Shown here piece after piece: positions 17,402-25,857 of a stretch of DNA of 64,000 bases (within the stretch, counting starts at the first letter, position 1; the number at the start of each line of letters is the position of its first letter). Made by a program: the position numbers and the translations under genes. This DNA comes from Mesorhizobium sp. M8A.F.Ca.ET.218.01.1.1 (GTDB taxonomy: Bacteria > Pseudomonadota > Alphaproteobacteria > Rhizobiales > Rhizobiaceae), in contig NZ_SRUZ01000001.1 in NCBI RefSeq assembly GCF_004791165.1, forward strand, positions 230,382-294,381, in the 5' to 3' direction. Below the pieces are notes generated by a model. It made no database searches and had not been told where the DNA came from. It saw only the letters and a list, made by a program, of their open reading frames with translations.

Positions 17402-18808
17402 ATGGATACTCTACTCGCTGGCCTCAAGGGGGCCATCGACACGCTCGGCGCGACAATCCTGCTGCCGATCGTCATTTTCATCATCGCCGTGGTTTTGGGC
17501 GCCAAGGTCAGCAAGGCCTTTCGCGCCGCCGTCACCATCGGCGTCGCCTTCATCGGTATCAACCTCGTGCTTGGCCTGATGTTCACGTCGATCGGCGACG
17601 TGGCCAAGGCCATCGTCACCAACACCGGCATCCATCGCGACATTATCGATGTCGGCTGGCCCTCGGCGGCCGCGATCGCCTTCGGCTCATCGGTCGGGCT
17701 TTGGGTCATCCCGGTCGGCATCCTGGTCAACATCGTGCTGTTGCTGACGCGCATGACGCGCACGCTCAATGTCGACGTCTGGAATTTCTGGCACTTTGCC
17801 TTCGTCGGCTCGCTTGTCGTGGCCGCCACCGACAATCTGGCCTACGGCATTGCGATCGCGGCGCTCGTCGCGGCGCTTTCGCTGCTTTTCGCCGACTGGT
17901 CGGCGCGCGCGGTGCAGCAGTTCTACGGCGTTCCCGGCATTTCGGTGCCGCATCTCGCCTCGGCGCAGATCCTGCCGATCGCCATCATCCTGAACTGGAT
18001 CATGGACCGTATTCCCGGCATCAACCGCATCAACATCAACACCGAAACCATCGAGCGACGCTTCGGCGTGTTCGGTGAACCGGTCGTGCTCGGCCTCATC
18101 ATCGGCCTCGTGCTCGGCGCCATCGCATTCTACAATGCGGGCGATCTCAGTGTGGTCCTGGCCAAGGTGCTGGGCACCGGCATGACGCTGGCCGCGGTGA
18201 TGCTGCTTCTGCCGCGCATGGTGAAGATCCTGATGGAAGGCCTGCTTCCGGTTTCCGACGCGGCGCAGGAATTCGTGCGCAAGCGCACCGGCGACCGCGA
18301 GCTTCTGGTCGGCCTCGATTCGGCGATCCTGATCGGCCATCCCGCGGCGATCTCGTCGTCGCTGATCCTGGTGCCGATCGCGATCATCCTGTCGGTGATC
18401 CTGCCCGGCAACCGCGTCATCCTGTTCGCCGACCTGGCGGTCATCCCGTTCATCGTCGCCATGACCGCGCCGCTGGTCAAAGGCAATGTGTTCCGCATGG
18501 TGGTGATCGGCACGGTGACCCTGGCGATCGGCTTCTATGTCGCCAACGCGCTGGCGCCGCTGTTCACCAGTGCGGCCGTCGCATCGGGCTTCAAGCTGCC
18601 GGCGGATGCGCTGCAGATCACCTCGGTGGTCGACGGCTTCCTGTGGGTGCCCTACGTGATCATCGAGGCGATCCAGGGGCTTGGCCTTATCGGCATCATC
18701 ATCATCGCGGTGGTCATCGCAGCGCTGTTCGTGCTCTACCGGCGCAATACGCTCGGCTGGGAGCGGGCGGCAGGCGCCGAGGACGAGCCGGCCGAACACA
18801 CCGCCTGA
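17402..18808 (+). CDS. PTS transporter subunit IIC, galactitol type
   Basis: The 468-residue membrane protein (E. coli GatC has 451) matches EIIC-Gat: MDTLLAGLKGAIDTLGATILLPIVIF opens the first helix region, HPAAISSSLILVPIAI forms a re-entrant-type segment, and about ten hydrophobic helices are visible. EIIC-Gat proteins bring in a polyol or sugar while the IIB subunit phosphorylates it. The ATG follows a GGAGGAAG site by a few bases. The next genes encode IIA and IIB, so the whole permease is present. EI and HPr are not in the window. The substrate cannot be read from the sequence; galactitol is only the family name. Confidence 0.9.
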   Translation: MDTLLAGLKGAIDTLGATILLPIVIFIIAVVLGAKVSKAFRAAVTIGVAFIGINLVLGLMFTSIGDVAKAIVTNTGIHRDIIDVGWPSAAAIAFGSSVGLWVIPVGILVNIVLLLTRMTRTLNVDVWNFWHFAFVGSLVVAATDNLAYGIAIAALVAALSLLFADWSARAVQQFYGVPGISVPHLASAQILPIAIILNWIMDRIPGINRININTETIERRFGVFGEPVVLGLIIGLVLGAIAFYNAGDLSVVLAKVLGTGMTLAAVMLLLPRMVKILMEGLLPVSDAAQEFVRKRTGDRELLVGLDSAILIGHPAAISSSLILVPIAIILSVILPGNRVILFADLAVIPFIVAMTAPLVKGNVFRMVVIGTVTLAIGFYVANALAPLFTSAAVASGFKLPADALQITSVVDGFLWVPYVIIEAIQGLGLIGIIIIAVVIAALFVLYRRNTLGWERAAGAEDEPAEHTA

Positions 18809-18878
18809 GCCTTGGCGGCTTCAATCTGAAACGATCGTGCGCCCTCCCCGGGCGCACGATTCATCGACGGAGCAAGAC

Positions 18879-19340
18879 ATGTCCGACGGCCTCATGCAGC
18901 TTCTGGATCCCGAGGCGATCGTGCTCGGATCCGATGCCTCGACCAATGAGGAGATCATCCGCATCCTCGCCGGGCGGCTCGAGGCGCTTGGCTATGTCAA
19001 AAGCTCCTATGCCGACGCGGTCGTGCGCCGCGAAATGACCATCCCGACAGGGCTGCCGCTGGAGCGCGCCGACAATGTCGCGGTGCCGCACACCGATCCC
19101 GAGCATGTGCTGAAGCCCGGCATCGCAATGGGCACGCTCAAGCAGCCGGTGACCTTCGCCAACATGGAAGATCCCGACGAGAAGTTGCCGGTCGGCTTCG
19201 TCTTCCTGCTTGCCATCAATGACAGGGATAAGCAGATTGAAGCGCTGCAATCCGTCATGGAGACCATCCAGAACCCGCAGGCATTGGACGGCTTGAGGTC
19301 GGCCAGCAACCTCGACGACGTGCGTGCCGTGCTCGGCTGA
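18879..19340 (+). CDS. PTS transporter subunit IIA, fructose/mannitol (galactitol-type) family
   Basis: The 153-residue cytoplasmic protein is a PTS IIA domain. The phosphorylation site is His71 in NVAVPHTDPEHV, and the C-terminal FVFLLAINDRDKQIEALQ fits the family. It would pass phosphate from HPr to the IIB cysteine. The ATG at 18879 follows a GGAGC site; the frame is open further upstream only across the IIC gene. It lies 70 bp after IIC and 20 bp before IIB in one operon. PtsN (EIIA-Ntr) is a related fold, but context favours a transport role. Confidence 0.9.
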   Translation: MSDGLMQLLDPEAIVLGSDASTNEEIIRILAGRLEALGYVKSSYADAVVRREMTIPTGLPLERADNVAVPHTDPEHVLKPGIAMGTLKQPVTFANMEDPDEKLPVGFVFLLAINDRDKQIEALQSVMETIQNPQALDGLRSASNLDDVRAVLG

Positions 19341-19360
19341 TAACCAAGGAGGAGCAGCAA

Positions 19361-19648
19361 ATGTCCAAACAGAAAACCATTCTCTTTGCCTGCGGCACCG
19401 GCATCGCCACCTCGACGGCGGTCAACGTCGCCGTGACCGAGGCGATGAAGAAGCGCGGGCTTACCTTCAACGCGCAGCAGGCCAAGGCGACCGAAGTCCC
19501 GGGGCTGGCCGACAGCGTCGACTTCATCGTCGCCACCACGCCGATCTCGGCTTCGGTGACCAAGCCGGTGATCAAGGGCCTCGCCTTCCTCACCGGCATC
19601 GGCAAGGACAAGGTGCTCGACGAGATCGAGGCGCAACTGCGCAAATAG
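19361..19648 (+). CDS. PTS transporter subunit IIB, galactitol type
   Basis: The 95-residue protein has the P-loop-like active site FACGTGIATST with phosphocysteine Cys11 followed by the conserved glycines, as in GatB. It receives phosphate from IIA and phosphorylates the substrate bound by IIC at the inner membrane. An AAGGAGGAG site precedes the ATG. It is the last gene of the PTS operon and converges with the multicopper oxidase gene 33 bp away. Confidence 0.92.
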   Translation: MSKQKTILFACGTGIATSTAVNVAVTEAMKKRGLTFNAQQAKATEVPGLADSVDFIVATTPISASVTKPVIKGLAFLTGIGKDKVLDEIEAQLRK

Positions 19649-19681
19649 GGCGCGGACAACGCGGCCTTCGATGGCCTGGCT

Positions 19682-21076
19682 TCAAACCACCCTGACGTAG
19701 CTCGTCATGCCTGATTTCTGGTGCTCGATGATGTGGCAGTGCAGCAGCCAGTCGCCGGGATTGTCGGCGACGAAACCAAGGCTCACCTTCTCATTGGGCT
19801 GGATGAGGTAGGTGTCGGAAATCAGCGGCTGAACCGGGCGCGTCGACGACGACAGCACCTTGAAGCTCATGCCGTGCAGATGCATCGGATGCGATTGCGG
19901 CGTCAGGTTCTCCATGTCGATGATGTAACTCTTGCCGAGCTTCAATTCGGCCAAAGGCGCGGTTGGATCGGATGTATCGCCCGGCCACGGCACTTTGTTG
20001 ATCGCCCAGAAACTGTAGCCGAGCGAGCCGCATATGCCGTCGCTCGGGACGTTCTCCGCCGTGGCGCTGAGCGTCAGCGAAATATGCCGGGCAGCGGTGA
20101 GATCGACCTCGGCCACCGGATTGACCTCCAGCGGTGCGAGATCGCGGCTGTCGCGTTTGAGGGAGGTTCCAACCGCGCGCAGCGTCGCCAGGGATTTCGG
20201 CTTGGTGCCCCTGACGTCCCGCAAGGTCACGAGCGCGCCCTCGTCGTCGGGCATGCGGACTGCGAGTTCCAGACGCTGACCGGGTCCGATCAGCAGGGCA
20301 TCGGGTGCAAAACGCCGCGGCACCGGGTTGCCGTCCAGCGCGATGACGTCAGCTTCGGCGCCGTCGACGCGAAAGGCGTAGATTCGGGTGACATCGGTGA
20401 TTGCAACGCGCAGCCGCACCAACCCGCCGGCCGGCGCGTCATATTGCGGCTGGTCGAGCCAGTTGGCGGTGCGCACCGTGCCGTAGGTGCCGGTTCTCGC
20501 CGCATCGCGCGGCCGGAACTGGTCGATGAACTGGCCGTCGTCGCCAAGGCGCCAATCGCGCAGATTGAGGACAAATTCGGCGTCGAATTTCGGATCGTTC
20601 GGGTTTTCGACCACGATCACGCCAGTCAGGCCGCGCCCCATCTGCTCCAGCGTATTGCAATGCGGGTGATACCAGAAGGTGCCGGCATCGGGCGGGGTAA
20701 AGGCGTAGTCGAAATGATCGCCGGTGTAGACATAGGGCTGCACCAGGAAGGGCACGCCATCCATCTTGTTCGGCAGGCGAATGCCGTGCCAGTGGATGGT
20801 CGTCGGATCGTCGATGGCGTTGATCAGGCGGGCGGCGAAGGGCTCGCCCTTCTTCATCCTCAGCACCGGCGGCATTCCAGCGTTGCCATAGGTCAGTACA
20901 TCCCTGGTCGGGCCGACATCCATCAGCTTGGCCTGGATTTTTGCCGTCCGCAGCACCACCGGCTCGGGCGTGGCCGCGGCCGAGCCGCCAATCCTGCCGA
21001 CCGCGGCAAGCCCGACACCGCTCGCGCCAGCGATGGCGGCGGTTTTCAAAAGCCTGCGGCGTGTGATTAGGTTCAT
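19682..21076 (-). CDS. Tat-exported multicopper oxidase
   Basis: The 464-residue protein carries a twin-arginine signal (RRRLLK at 6-11 followed by a hydrophobic Ala/Gly segment to about residue 36). All four copper-ligand motifs are present: HWHG (95-98), WYHPHCNT (about 135), HPMHLHG (about 400) and LLHCHIIEHQKSGM near the C terminus, the last containing the type 1 Cys and Met ligands. It therefore looks catalytically complete. Such periplasmic oxidases (CueO/CumA/PcoA-like) oxidise Cu(I), Mn(II) or phenols with O2. No methionine-rich copper-binding insert as in CueO is seen. It is a single gene, and no copper transporter is adjacent. Confidence 0.9.
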   Translation of the reverse strand: MNLITRRRLLKTAAIAGASGVGLAAVGRIGGSAAATPEPVVLRTAKIQAKLMDVGPTRDVLTYGNAGMPPVLRMKKGEPFAARLINAIDDPTTIHWHGIRLPNKMDGVPFLVQPYVYTGDHFDYAFTPPDAGTFWYHPHCNTLEQMGRGLTGVIVVENPNDPKFDAEFVLNLRDWRLGDDGQFIDQFRPRDAARTGTYGTVRTANWLDQPQYDAPAGGLVRLRVAITDVTRIYAFRVDGAEADVIALDGNPVPRRFAPDALLIGPGQRLELAVRMPDDEGALVTLRDVRGTKPKSLATLRAVGTSLKRDSRDLAPLEVNPVAEVDLTAARHISLTLSATAENVPSDGICGSLGYSFWAINKVPWPGDTSDPTAPLAELKLGKSYIIDMENLTPQSHPMHLHGMSFKVLSSSTRPVQPLISDTYLIQPNEKVSLGFVADNPGDWLLHCHIIEHQKSGMTSYVRVV

Positions 21077-21258
21077 TCAGCGCTCCAACTACGGGGGTAA
21101 CCCGCATCCGGTGCCGCCTTGGATCACAGGCGAGCCCCCGGCGCAACGCCGACACATTGCACATTGGCGATTGCTTGCGCCATCACTTCGAAACCGAAGT
21201 CGGTTTCGTGCCCTCTGACACCAGGGCCGAGTCATTGCCTCCCCAGGATCCCGACGAC

Positions 21259-22077
21259 TTATGCCTGATCGACGCTCGCCAGGAAACGGGCGAAGACAGG
21301 GTTGAAGCGGTCGGGCGAATCCCAGAACGGCGCATGGCCCGATTTGTCGAGCAAATGCGCCTTGCCTTCCCACAGGTTGGAAAACTTGACCGCCGCGACG
21401 AAATCGGTGTTGACGAAAGGCTCGTCGATGCCGTTCAGAACGGCGATCGGCGGTGTCTTGCCGGCGACGATCTCGCGCTGGTTGCGGCCGGTGCCGGCGG
21501 CGAATTTCTCGAACATCAGGCGTCGCGCCCGCCCGTCGGTGCGCGCGACCGTGTCGATGAGGAACGGCTCGAACGGTTCGCCGCAGGTGCTGCGCGCATA
21601 AGCCTCGACGTCGGCGGCGGTGAAGACCTCCTGTCCGGCAAGGTGCATATGCGGGCTCGGCTTGAAGCCGTTGCCGACTTCCTCGGGCGACACCGGCGGG
21701 GTGCCCGTTATCATCAGGCCGAGCAGGCCAGGATACCGGTCGATCATCTCCAGCCCGATATGGCCGCCGAGCGACCAGCCGAAGACGACGGCCTTGCCGA
21801 CACCGAGCAGGCCGAGCACTTCGGCCATCGCGTCGGCGTAGCCCTCCATGCTGTAGGAGCGGTCCGGATCGATGGCATCGCCGGACGCGCCGTGCCCCGG
21901 CAGATCGGGAGCGATGAGGTGGTAGCGCTCGCCGAGCGGGCTCTCGAGCTGGTTGCGGAAGACCGCGCCGGAAGACGAATTGCCGTGGATCAGCAGCACG
22001 GCGGTGCCTTTGCCGTCGGTCTCGCGAACGGCGATCCTGCCCTGGCTGGTTTCAAGGGTGTTCTGCGAGATCGTCAT
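21259..22077 (-). CDS. Alpha/beta hydrolase
   Basis: The 272-residue protein has the alpha/beta hydrolase fold: oxyanion-hole HGNSS (31-35), nucleophile elbow GWSLGG with Ser102, an acid in NGIDEPF, and the catalytic His in KSGHAPFWDSP. There is no signal peptide, so it acts in the cytoplasm. The ATG at 22077 is preceded by GGAG; an in-frame ATG further upstream lacks a site. It is divergent from the ABC importer at 22268, which acts on an amide/amino-acid-like compound, so a shared pathway is possible. The substrate is unknown; haloperoxidase-, esterase- and epoxide-hydrolase-like relatives all share these motifs. Confidence 0.82.
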   Translation of the reverse strand: MTISQNTLETSQGRIAVRETDGKGTAVLLIHGNSSSGAVFRNQLESPLGERYHLIAPDLPGHGASGDAIDPDRSYSMEGYADAMAEVLGLLGVGKAVVFGWSLGGHIGLEMIDRYPGLLGLMITGTPPVSPEEVGNGFKPSPHMHLAGQEVFTAADVEAYARSTCGEPFEPFLIDTVARTDGRARRLMFEKFAAGTGRNQREIVAGKTPPIAVLNGIDEPFVNTDFVAAVKFSNLWEGKAHLLDKSGHAPFWDSPDRFNPVFARFLASVDQA

Positions 22078-22214
22078 CTTTGGCTCCGTCTGAAATTGCC
22101 CTGTTTCGAGGCAGTTGCACAACAAAGCGCCGCCACCTCCCTTAGCCCTGCCATAACATTTTCCCGGTCTCATGCCGTTGAAAAATCCTTTTCAAATAAG
22201 AACAATTATGCGTA

Positions 22215-22231
22215 GATTGTCAATTATCCAA
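22215..22231. promoter_or_regulatory. Candidate regulator site upstream of the amide-type ABC operon
   Basis: The sequence GATTGTCAA directly followed by TTATCCAA lies about 40 bases before the binding-protein gene. Both 8-9 base blocks recur, one of them inverted, in the promoter of the RpiR-type regulator gene at 29225-29243. Confidence 0.4.
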
Positions 22232-22267
22232 CTCCCGATGAACGGGAGGAAAACAGGGAACGGCACG

Positions 22268-23521
22268 ATGAAATCCAAATCCGCAGGCAACAGAATCCGC
22301 CATATGCTGATGAGCACAGCGCTGATCGCAGCGTTTGCCACGGCGAACGCACCGGCCTTCGCCGATGTCGTCAAGATCGGCCTGCTGGCGCCGATCACCG
22401 GCCCTGCCGCGGCGGACGGCCAGGAATTCCAACGCGGCGTGCAGATGGCGATCGATGAGGCGAACGCCGCCGGCGGCGTTGCCGGCAACACGTTCGAACT
22501 GGTGGTCGGCGACGTCAAGGATCAGTCCGCCGGCAACGTCACCAGCGCGGTCGAACGCCTGCTTGGCGATCCCGGCGTGCAATTCATGCTCACCGGCTAC
22601 GCCAGCCTGACGAATTTCGAGATCGACAACATGGCGGAGGCCGAGATGCCCTACATGCTGGCGGCCACCTCTCAGCAGACCAGGGACATCATCGCGCCGA
22701 GCCCCGACAAATACATGTGCTGCTGGTCCCTGACGCCATCCTTCGACGCCTACAATACCGACGTCACCCTGTTCGTCGAGAAGCTCGCGGCCGACGGCAA
22801 GATCACCTTGCCGACCAAGAAGGTCGCCATCATCTCCTCCGACAATGCCTATTCGAAGACCATCTCCGAAGGCATGAAGAAGACCTTCAAGGAGAAGGGC
22901 TGGACCATCACGGTCGACGAGATCGTGCCGTTCGGCGAAGTGACCGACTGGCGCCCGATCCTGGCCAAGGTGCGCGAGAACGTTCCCGACGTCGTCATCA
23001 ACACCGACTATCTGCCGGGCAATTCGGCGTCCTTCCTGAACCAGTTCCTCGAGCAGCCGACCAAGAGCCTGGTCTTCCTGCAATATGCGCCGAGCGTTCC
23101 GGAGTTCGTCGAACTCACGGGCAAGAAGTCGAACGCTGTCATCTACAATCTTCTGGGCGGTGCCCTGACGACGCCGAAGAACCCGCGCGCCGACGAGGTA
23201 GCGGCCAAATTCAAGGCCAAATACGGCGTCGAAAGCGGCACCTATGGTGTCGGCCTCTATGAAATGACCAATGTCTATTTCGACGCGGTCAAGAAGGTCG
23301 GCGGCGCATCCGACCATGCGGCGATCATGAAGGCGCTGTCGGAGACCGACAAGCAAGTCGCTGAAGGCCGGCTGAAATTTGATCCCGCCACGCATCTCGC
23401 GACGCAGGGCGACGACTATATCCCGATCACCTTCTTTCAGATCTGGGACGGCCAACGCACGCTGATCTCGCCGGAAAAATACGCCACCGGCGCCTTCAAG
23501 CCGCAGCCCTGGATGCAGTGA
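22268..23521 (+). CDS. ABC transporter substrate-binding protein (Peripla_BP_6, branched-chain amino acid/amide type)
   Basis: The 417-residue protein starts at the ATG at 22268. It has a Sec signal peptide (about residues 1-32, cleavage after PAFA) and the type I periplasmic fold beginning VVKIGLLAPITGPAAADGQEF. It binds its ligand in the periplasm for the importer encoded by the next four genes. The family includes Leu/Ile/Val-, urea- and amide-binding proteins; the insert with CCWSLTP and the sequence DEIVPFGEVTDW are closest in style to amide or aromatic-acid binders, but the ligand is not determinable. Confidence 0.88.
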   Translation: MKSKSAGNRIRHMLMSTALIAAFATANAPAFADVVKIGLLAPITGPAAADGQEFQRGVQMAIDEANAAGGVAGNTFELVVGDVKDQSAGNVTSAVERLLGDPGVQFMLTGYASLTNFEIDNMAEAEMPYMLAATSQQTRDIIAPSPDKYMCCWSLTPSFDAYNTDVTLFVEKLAADGKITLPTKKVAIISSDNAYSKTISEGMKKTFKEKGWTITVDEIVPFGEVTDWRPILAKVRENVPDVVINTDYLPGNSASFLNQFLEQPTKSLVFLQYAPSVPEFVELTGKKSNAVIYNLLGGALTTPKNPRADEVAAKFKAKYGVESGTYGVGLYEMTNVYFDAVKKVGGASDHAAIMKALSETDKQVAEGRLKFDPATHLATQGDDYIPITFFQIWDGQRTLISPEKYATGAFKPQPWMQ

Positions 23522-23524
23522 GGC

Positions 23525-24262
23525 ATGGCTCTGCTTGAACTGGACGACGTGTCGAAGGCCTTCGGTTCGCTGAAGGCCGTCGATGGCGTGTCGTTCAAGG
23601 TCGAGGCCGGCGAAATTTTTGGCATCGCCGGTCCGAACGGCAGCGGCAAGAGCACGCTGTTCAACATCATCACCGGCATCCCGTTCGGGCCGGACAGGGG
23701 CCACATCCGTTTTGACGGGACCGCGATCAACGGCAAGCCTGGACATGCCATCGCGCGCCTTGGCCTTGCCCGCACCTTTCAGCGCGAGACCAGCTTCGAC
23801 GGGCTGACCGTATTCGAGAACGCGTTGATCGGCGCCAGCTACGGCCGGCAGGAGAAAGCGGCGGCCGCCGCCCGAGACGCGGCGGCCGAGGCATTGGAAT
23901 TCGTTGGGCTGGGGCCTGCGTCCTTCGGGCGGCTGGCCGGCGAGCTTTCCGTCTTCGAACGCAAATGCCTGATGCTTGCCACCGCCATCGCCATGAAGCC
24001 CCGCATGCTTCTGCTCGACGAGCCGGCGTCGAGCCTGACCAAGCCCGAGATCGAGACGTCGATCGGGCTGATCCGCCGCACCGCCGAGCGCGGCATCACC
24101 ATCCTCCTGATCGAGCACGTGCTGACCTTTCTGATGAGCTTGTCGCGGCACCTTCTGGTGCTCAACAATGGTCGCGTGCTCGCCGCCGGCGAACCCGAGA
24201 GCGTGATTGCGGACCAGCGCGTCATCGAAGCCTATCTCGGAACCCGGAGGGCGGTGGCGTGA
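23525..24262 (+). CDS. ABC transporter ATP-binding protein (LivG-like), atypical signature motif
   Basis: The 245-residue ATPase has a Walker A (GPNGSGKST, 36-44), a Walker B (MLLLDEP) and an H-loop His in LLIEHVLTFLM. The ABC signature reads LSVFERK (141-147) instead of the usual LSGGQ/LSYGQ, so both glycines are missing. It pairs with the LivF-like ATPase that follows, whose signature is canonical, so the dimer would have one normal and one altered ATP site. It lies 3 bp after the binding-protein gene and overlaps the next gene by four bases (GTGA). Confidence 0.88.
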   Translation: MALLELDDVSKAFGSLKAVDGVSFKVEAGEIFGIAGPNGSGKSTLFNIITGIPFGPDRGHIRFDGTAINGKPGHAIARLGLARTFQRETSFDGLTVFENALIGASYGRQEKAAAAARDAAAEALEFVGLGPASFGRLAGELSVFERKCLMLATAIAMKPRMLLLDEPASSLTKPEIETSIGLIRRTAERGITILLIEHVLTFLMSLSRHLLVLNNGRVLAAGEPESVIADQRVIEAYLGTRRAVA

Positions 24263-24972
24263 ATCCCATCCTCACCGTCGAAGGCATCACCGCCGGCTAT
24301 GGCCGCGTCACCGTGCTGCACGACATTTCGATGGACGCCGGCCGCTTCGGCAATGTCGGCCTGTTCGGCCCGAACGGCCATGGCAAGACCACGCTGCTGC
24401 GCGCCATCTCCGGTCTTCTGCGGCCGAAGAGCGGCCGCATCCTGTTCGACGGGCAAGACATAACAGGCCTCAGCGCCCGCGCCATCGTCGGCACCGGCCT
24501 GATCCATGTGCCGCAAGGCAACCGGCTGTTTCCCGACCTCTCCATCGCCGACTGCATGGCGCTGGGCGCCTATTCGCCGCGTGCCCGCCCACATGAGGCG
24601 GAGAACCGCGAGAAGGTGATCAGGCTGTTCCCCAAACTGGCGGAACGCTGGCGCCAGCGCGTGCGCACGCTGTCTGGCGGCGAGCGCCAGATGGTGTCGA
24701 TCGGCACGGCGCTGATGAGCGATCCACGCCTGCTGATCCTCGACGAGCCGACGCTTGGGCTGGCGCCCAAGATCAAGGACGAGCTCTGCGCCTCCGTCAT
24801 GGACATTTCGCGCGGCGGCGTGCCGCTCATCGTCGTCGAGCAGGACATCGAATTCCTGCTGGAGCTGACGCAGCAACTCTACCTCGTCAACCATGGCGCG
24901 GTGGCGACCGAGATCAAGCCGGGCGAAAGCCTCGACCACGGCGAGATCATGTCGATGTATTTCGGACACTAG
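24259..24972 (+). CDS. ABC transporter ATP-binding protein (LivF-like)
   Basis: The 237-residue ATPase starts at a GTG (24259) that overlaps the stop of the LivG-like gene. It has Walker A GPNGHGKTT, a canonical LSGGERQ signature, Walker B LLILDEP and an H-loop in VEQDIEFLL. It forms a heterodimer with the LivG-like subunit on the cytoplasmic side of the importer. Confidence 0.9.
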   Translation: MNPILTVEGITAGYGRVTVLHDISMDAGRFGNVGLFGPNGHGKTTLLRAISGLLRPKSGRILFDGQDITGLSARAIVGTGLIHVPQGNRLFPDLSIADCMALGAYSPRARPHEAENREKVIRLFPKLAERWRQRVRTLSGGERQMVSIGTALMSDPRLLILDEPTLGLAPKIKDELCASVMDISRGGVPLIVVEQDIEFLLELTQQLYLVNHGAVATEIKPGESLDHGEIMSMYFGH

Positions 24973-24981
24973 GAACGTCGA

Positions 24982-25857
24982 ATGAGCGCATTGGCGGAAA
25001 TCCTGTTCGGCGGCCTGTTCCAGGGCTCGCTCTACGCCATGATGGCGGTCGGGCTGGCTTTGGTCTGGACGACGATCGGCGTGTTCAACTTCAGCCATGG
25101 CGTGTTCATGATGCTGGGCGCCTATATCGCCTGGCAGCTGGTCGAGTTCGGGCTGCCGGCGGCAGTGGCCTTTCCAATCGCTGTCGTCGTCATGGCCGGT
25201 GTCGGCTGGATCCTGCAGGCGAGCGTCGTGCGGCCGCTGATCGGCCGGCCCAACATCGTGCTGGTCGTCGTCATCACCACGCTTGCCGCCGGATCGCTGA
25301 TCGAGAACGGAGCGCTCACCATCTGGGGGCCGCGCTCCAAGCAGATCCCGGCGCTGATCGACGGCAACGCCACCATCGGCGGCGTCGGCGTTTCGCTCCA
25401 CCAGATCGCCATCATCGTCATCACGCCGCTGATCCTGGCGGCACTGTGGATGTTCCTCAACCGCACGCGGCTCGGATTGGCGTTGCGTGCGGTGGCGCAG
25501 AACGAGGATGCCAGCCATCTGGTCGGGCTGAACGTCACCGCGCTCTATGGGCTCGCCTTCGCCATCGCCGCATCGCTGGCGGGGCTCGCCGGCATCTTCA
25601 TGGGCGGTTATCGTTTCATGTCGCCGGTGATGGGCTCGGACCCGCTGCTCAAGGCGCTGATCGTCGTCGTGTTCGGCGGCATATCGAGCATATCGGGACC
25701 GATCTTCGCCGCCTATCTGATCGGCTTCTTCGAGGCCGCCTGCAGCTATTATTTCGGCCTCTACTGGACGCCGGCGATGCTGTTCGGCGTGCTGATCCTG
25801 ACCCTGATGGTGCGCCCCGAAGGCATTTTCGCCAGCCGCTCGCGAGGCCTCGCATGA
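24982..25857 (+). CDS. Branched-chain amino acid-type ABC permease (LivH-like)
   Basis: The 291-residue inner-membrane protein has about eight helices and the LivH pattern GLALVWTTIGVFNFSHGVFMML near the N terminus, with LGLALRAVAQNEDASHLVGLN as the cytoplasmic coupling region. It forms the channel with the LivM-like subunit, whose start codon overlaps its stop (ATGA). Confidence 0.9.
   Translation: MSALAEILFGGLFQGSLYAMMAVGLALVWTTIGVFNFSHGVFMMLGAYIAWQLVEFGLPAAVAFPIAVVVMAGVGWILQASVVRPLIGRPNIVLVVVITTLAAGSLIENGALTIWGPRSKQIPALIDGNATIGGVGVSLHQIAIIVITPLILAALWMFLNRTRLGLALRAVAQNEDASHLVGLNVTALYGLAFAIAASLAGLAGIFMGGYRFMSPVMGSDPLLKALIVVVFGGISSISGPIFAAYLIGFFEAACSYYFGLYWTPAMLFGVLILTLMVRPEGIFASRSRGLA

Noticed and set aside
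22220..24151. Open frame of over 640 codons on the minus strand
   Set aside because: It lies antisense to the binding-protein and LivG-like genes, is full of Gly/Arg/Asp/His typical of antisense frames in GC-rich DNA, and has no family features.
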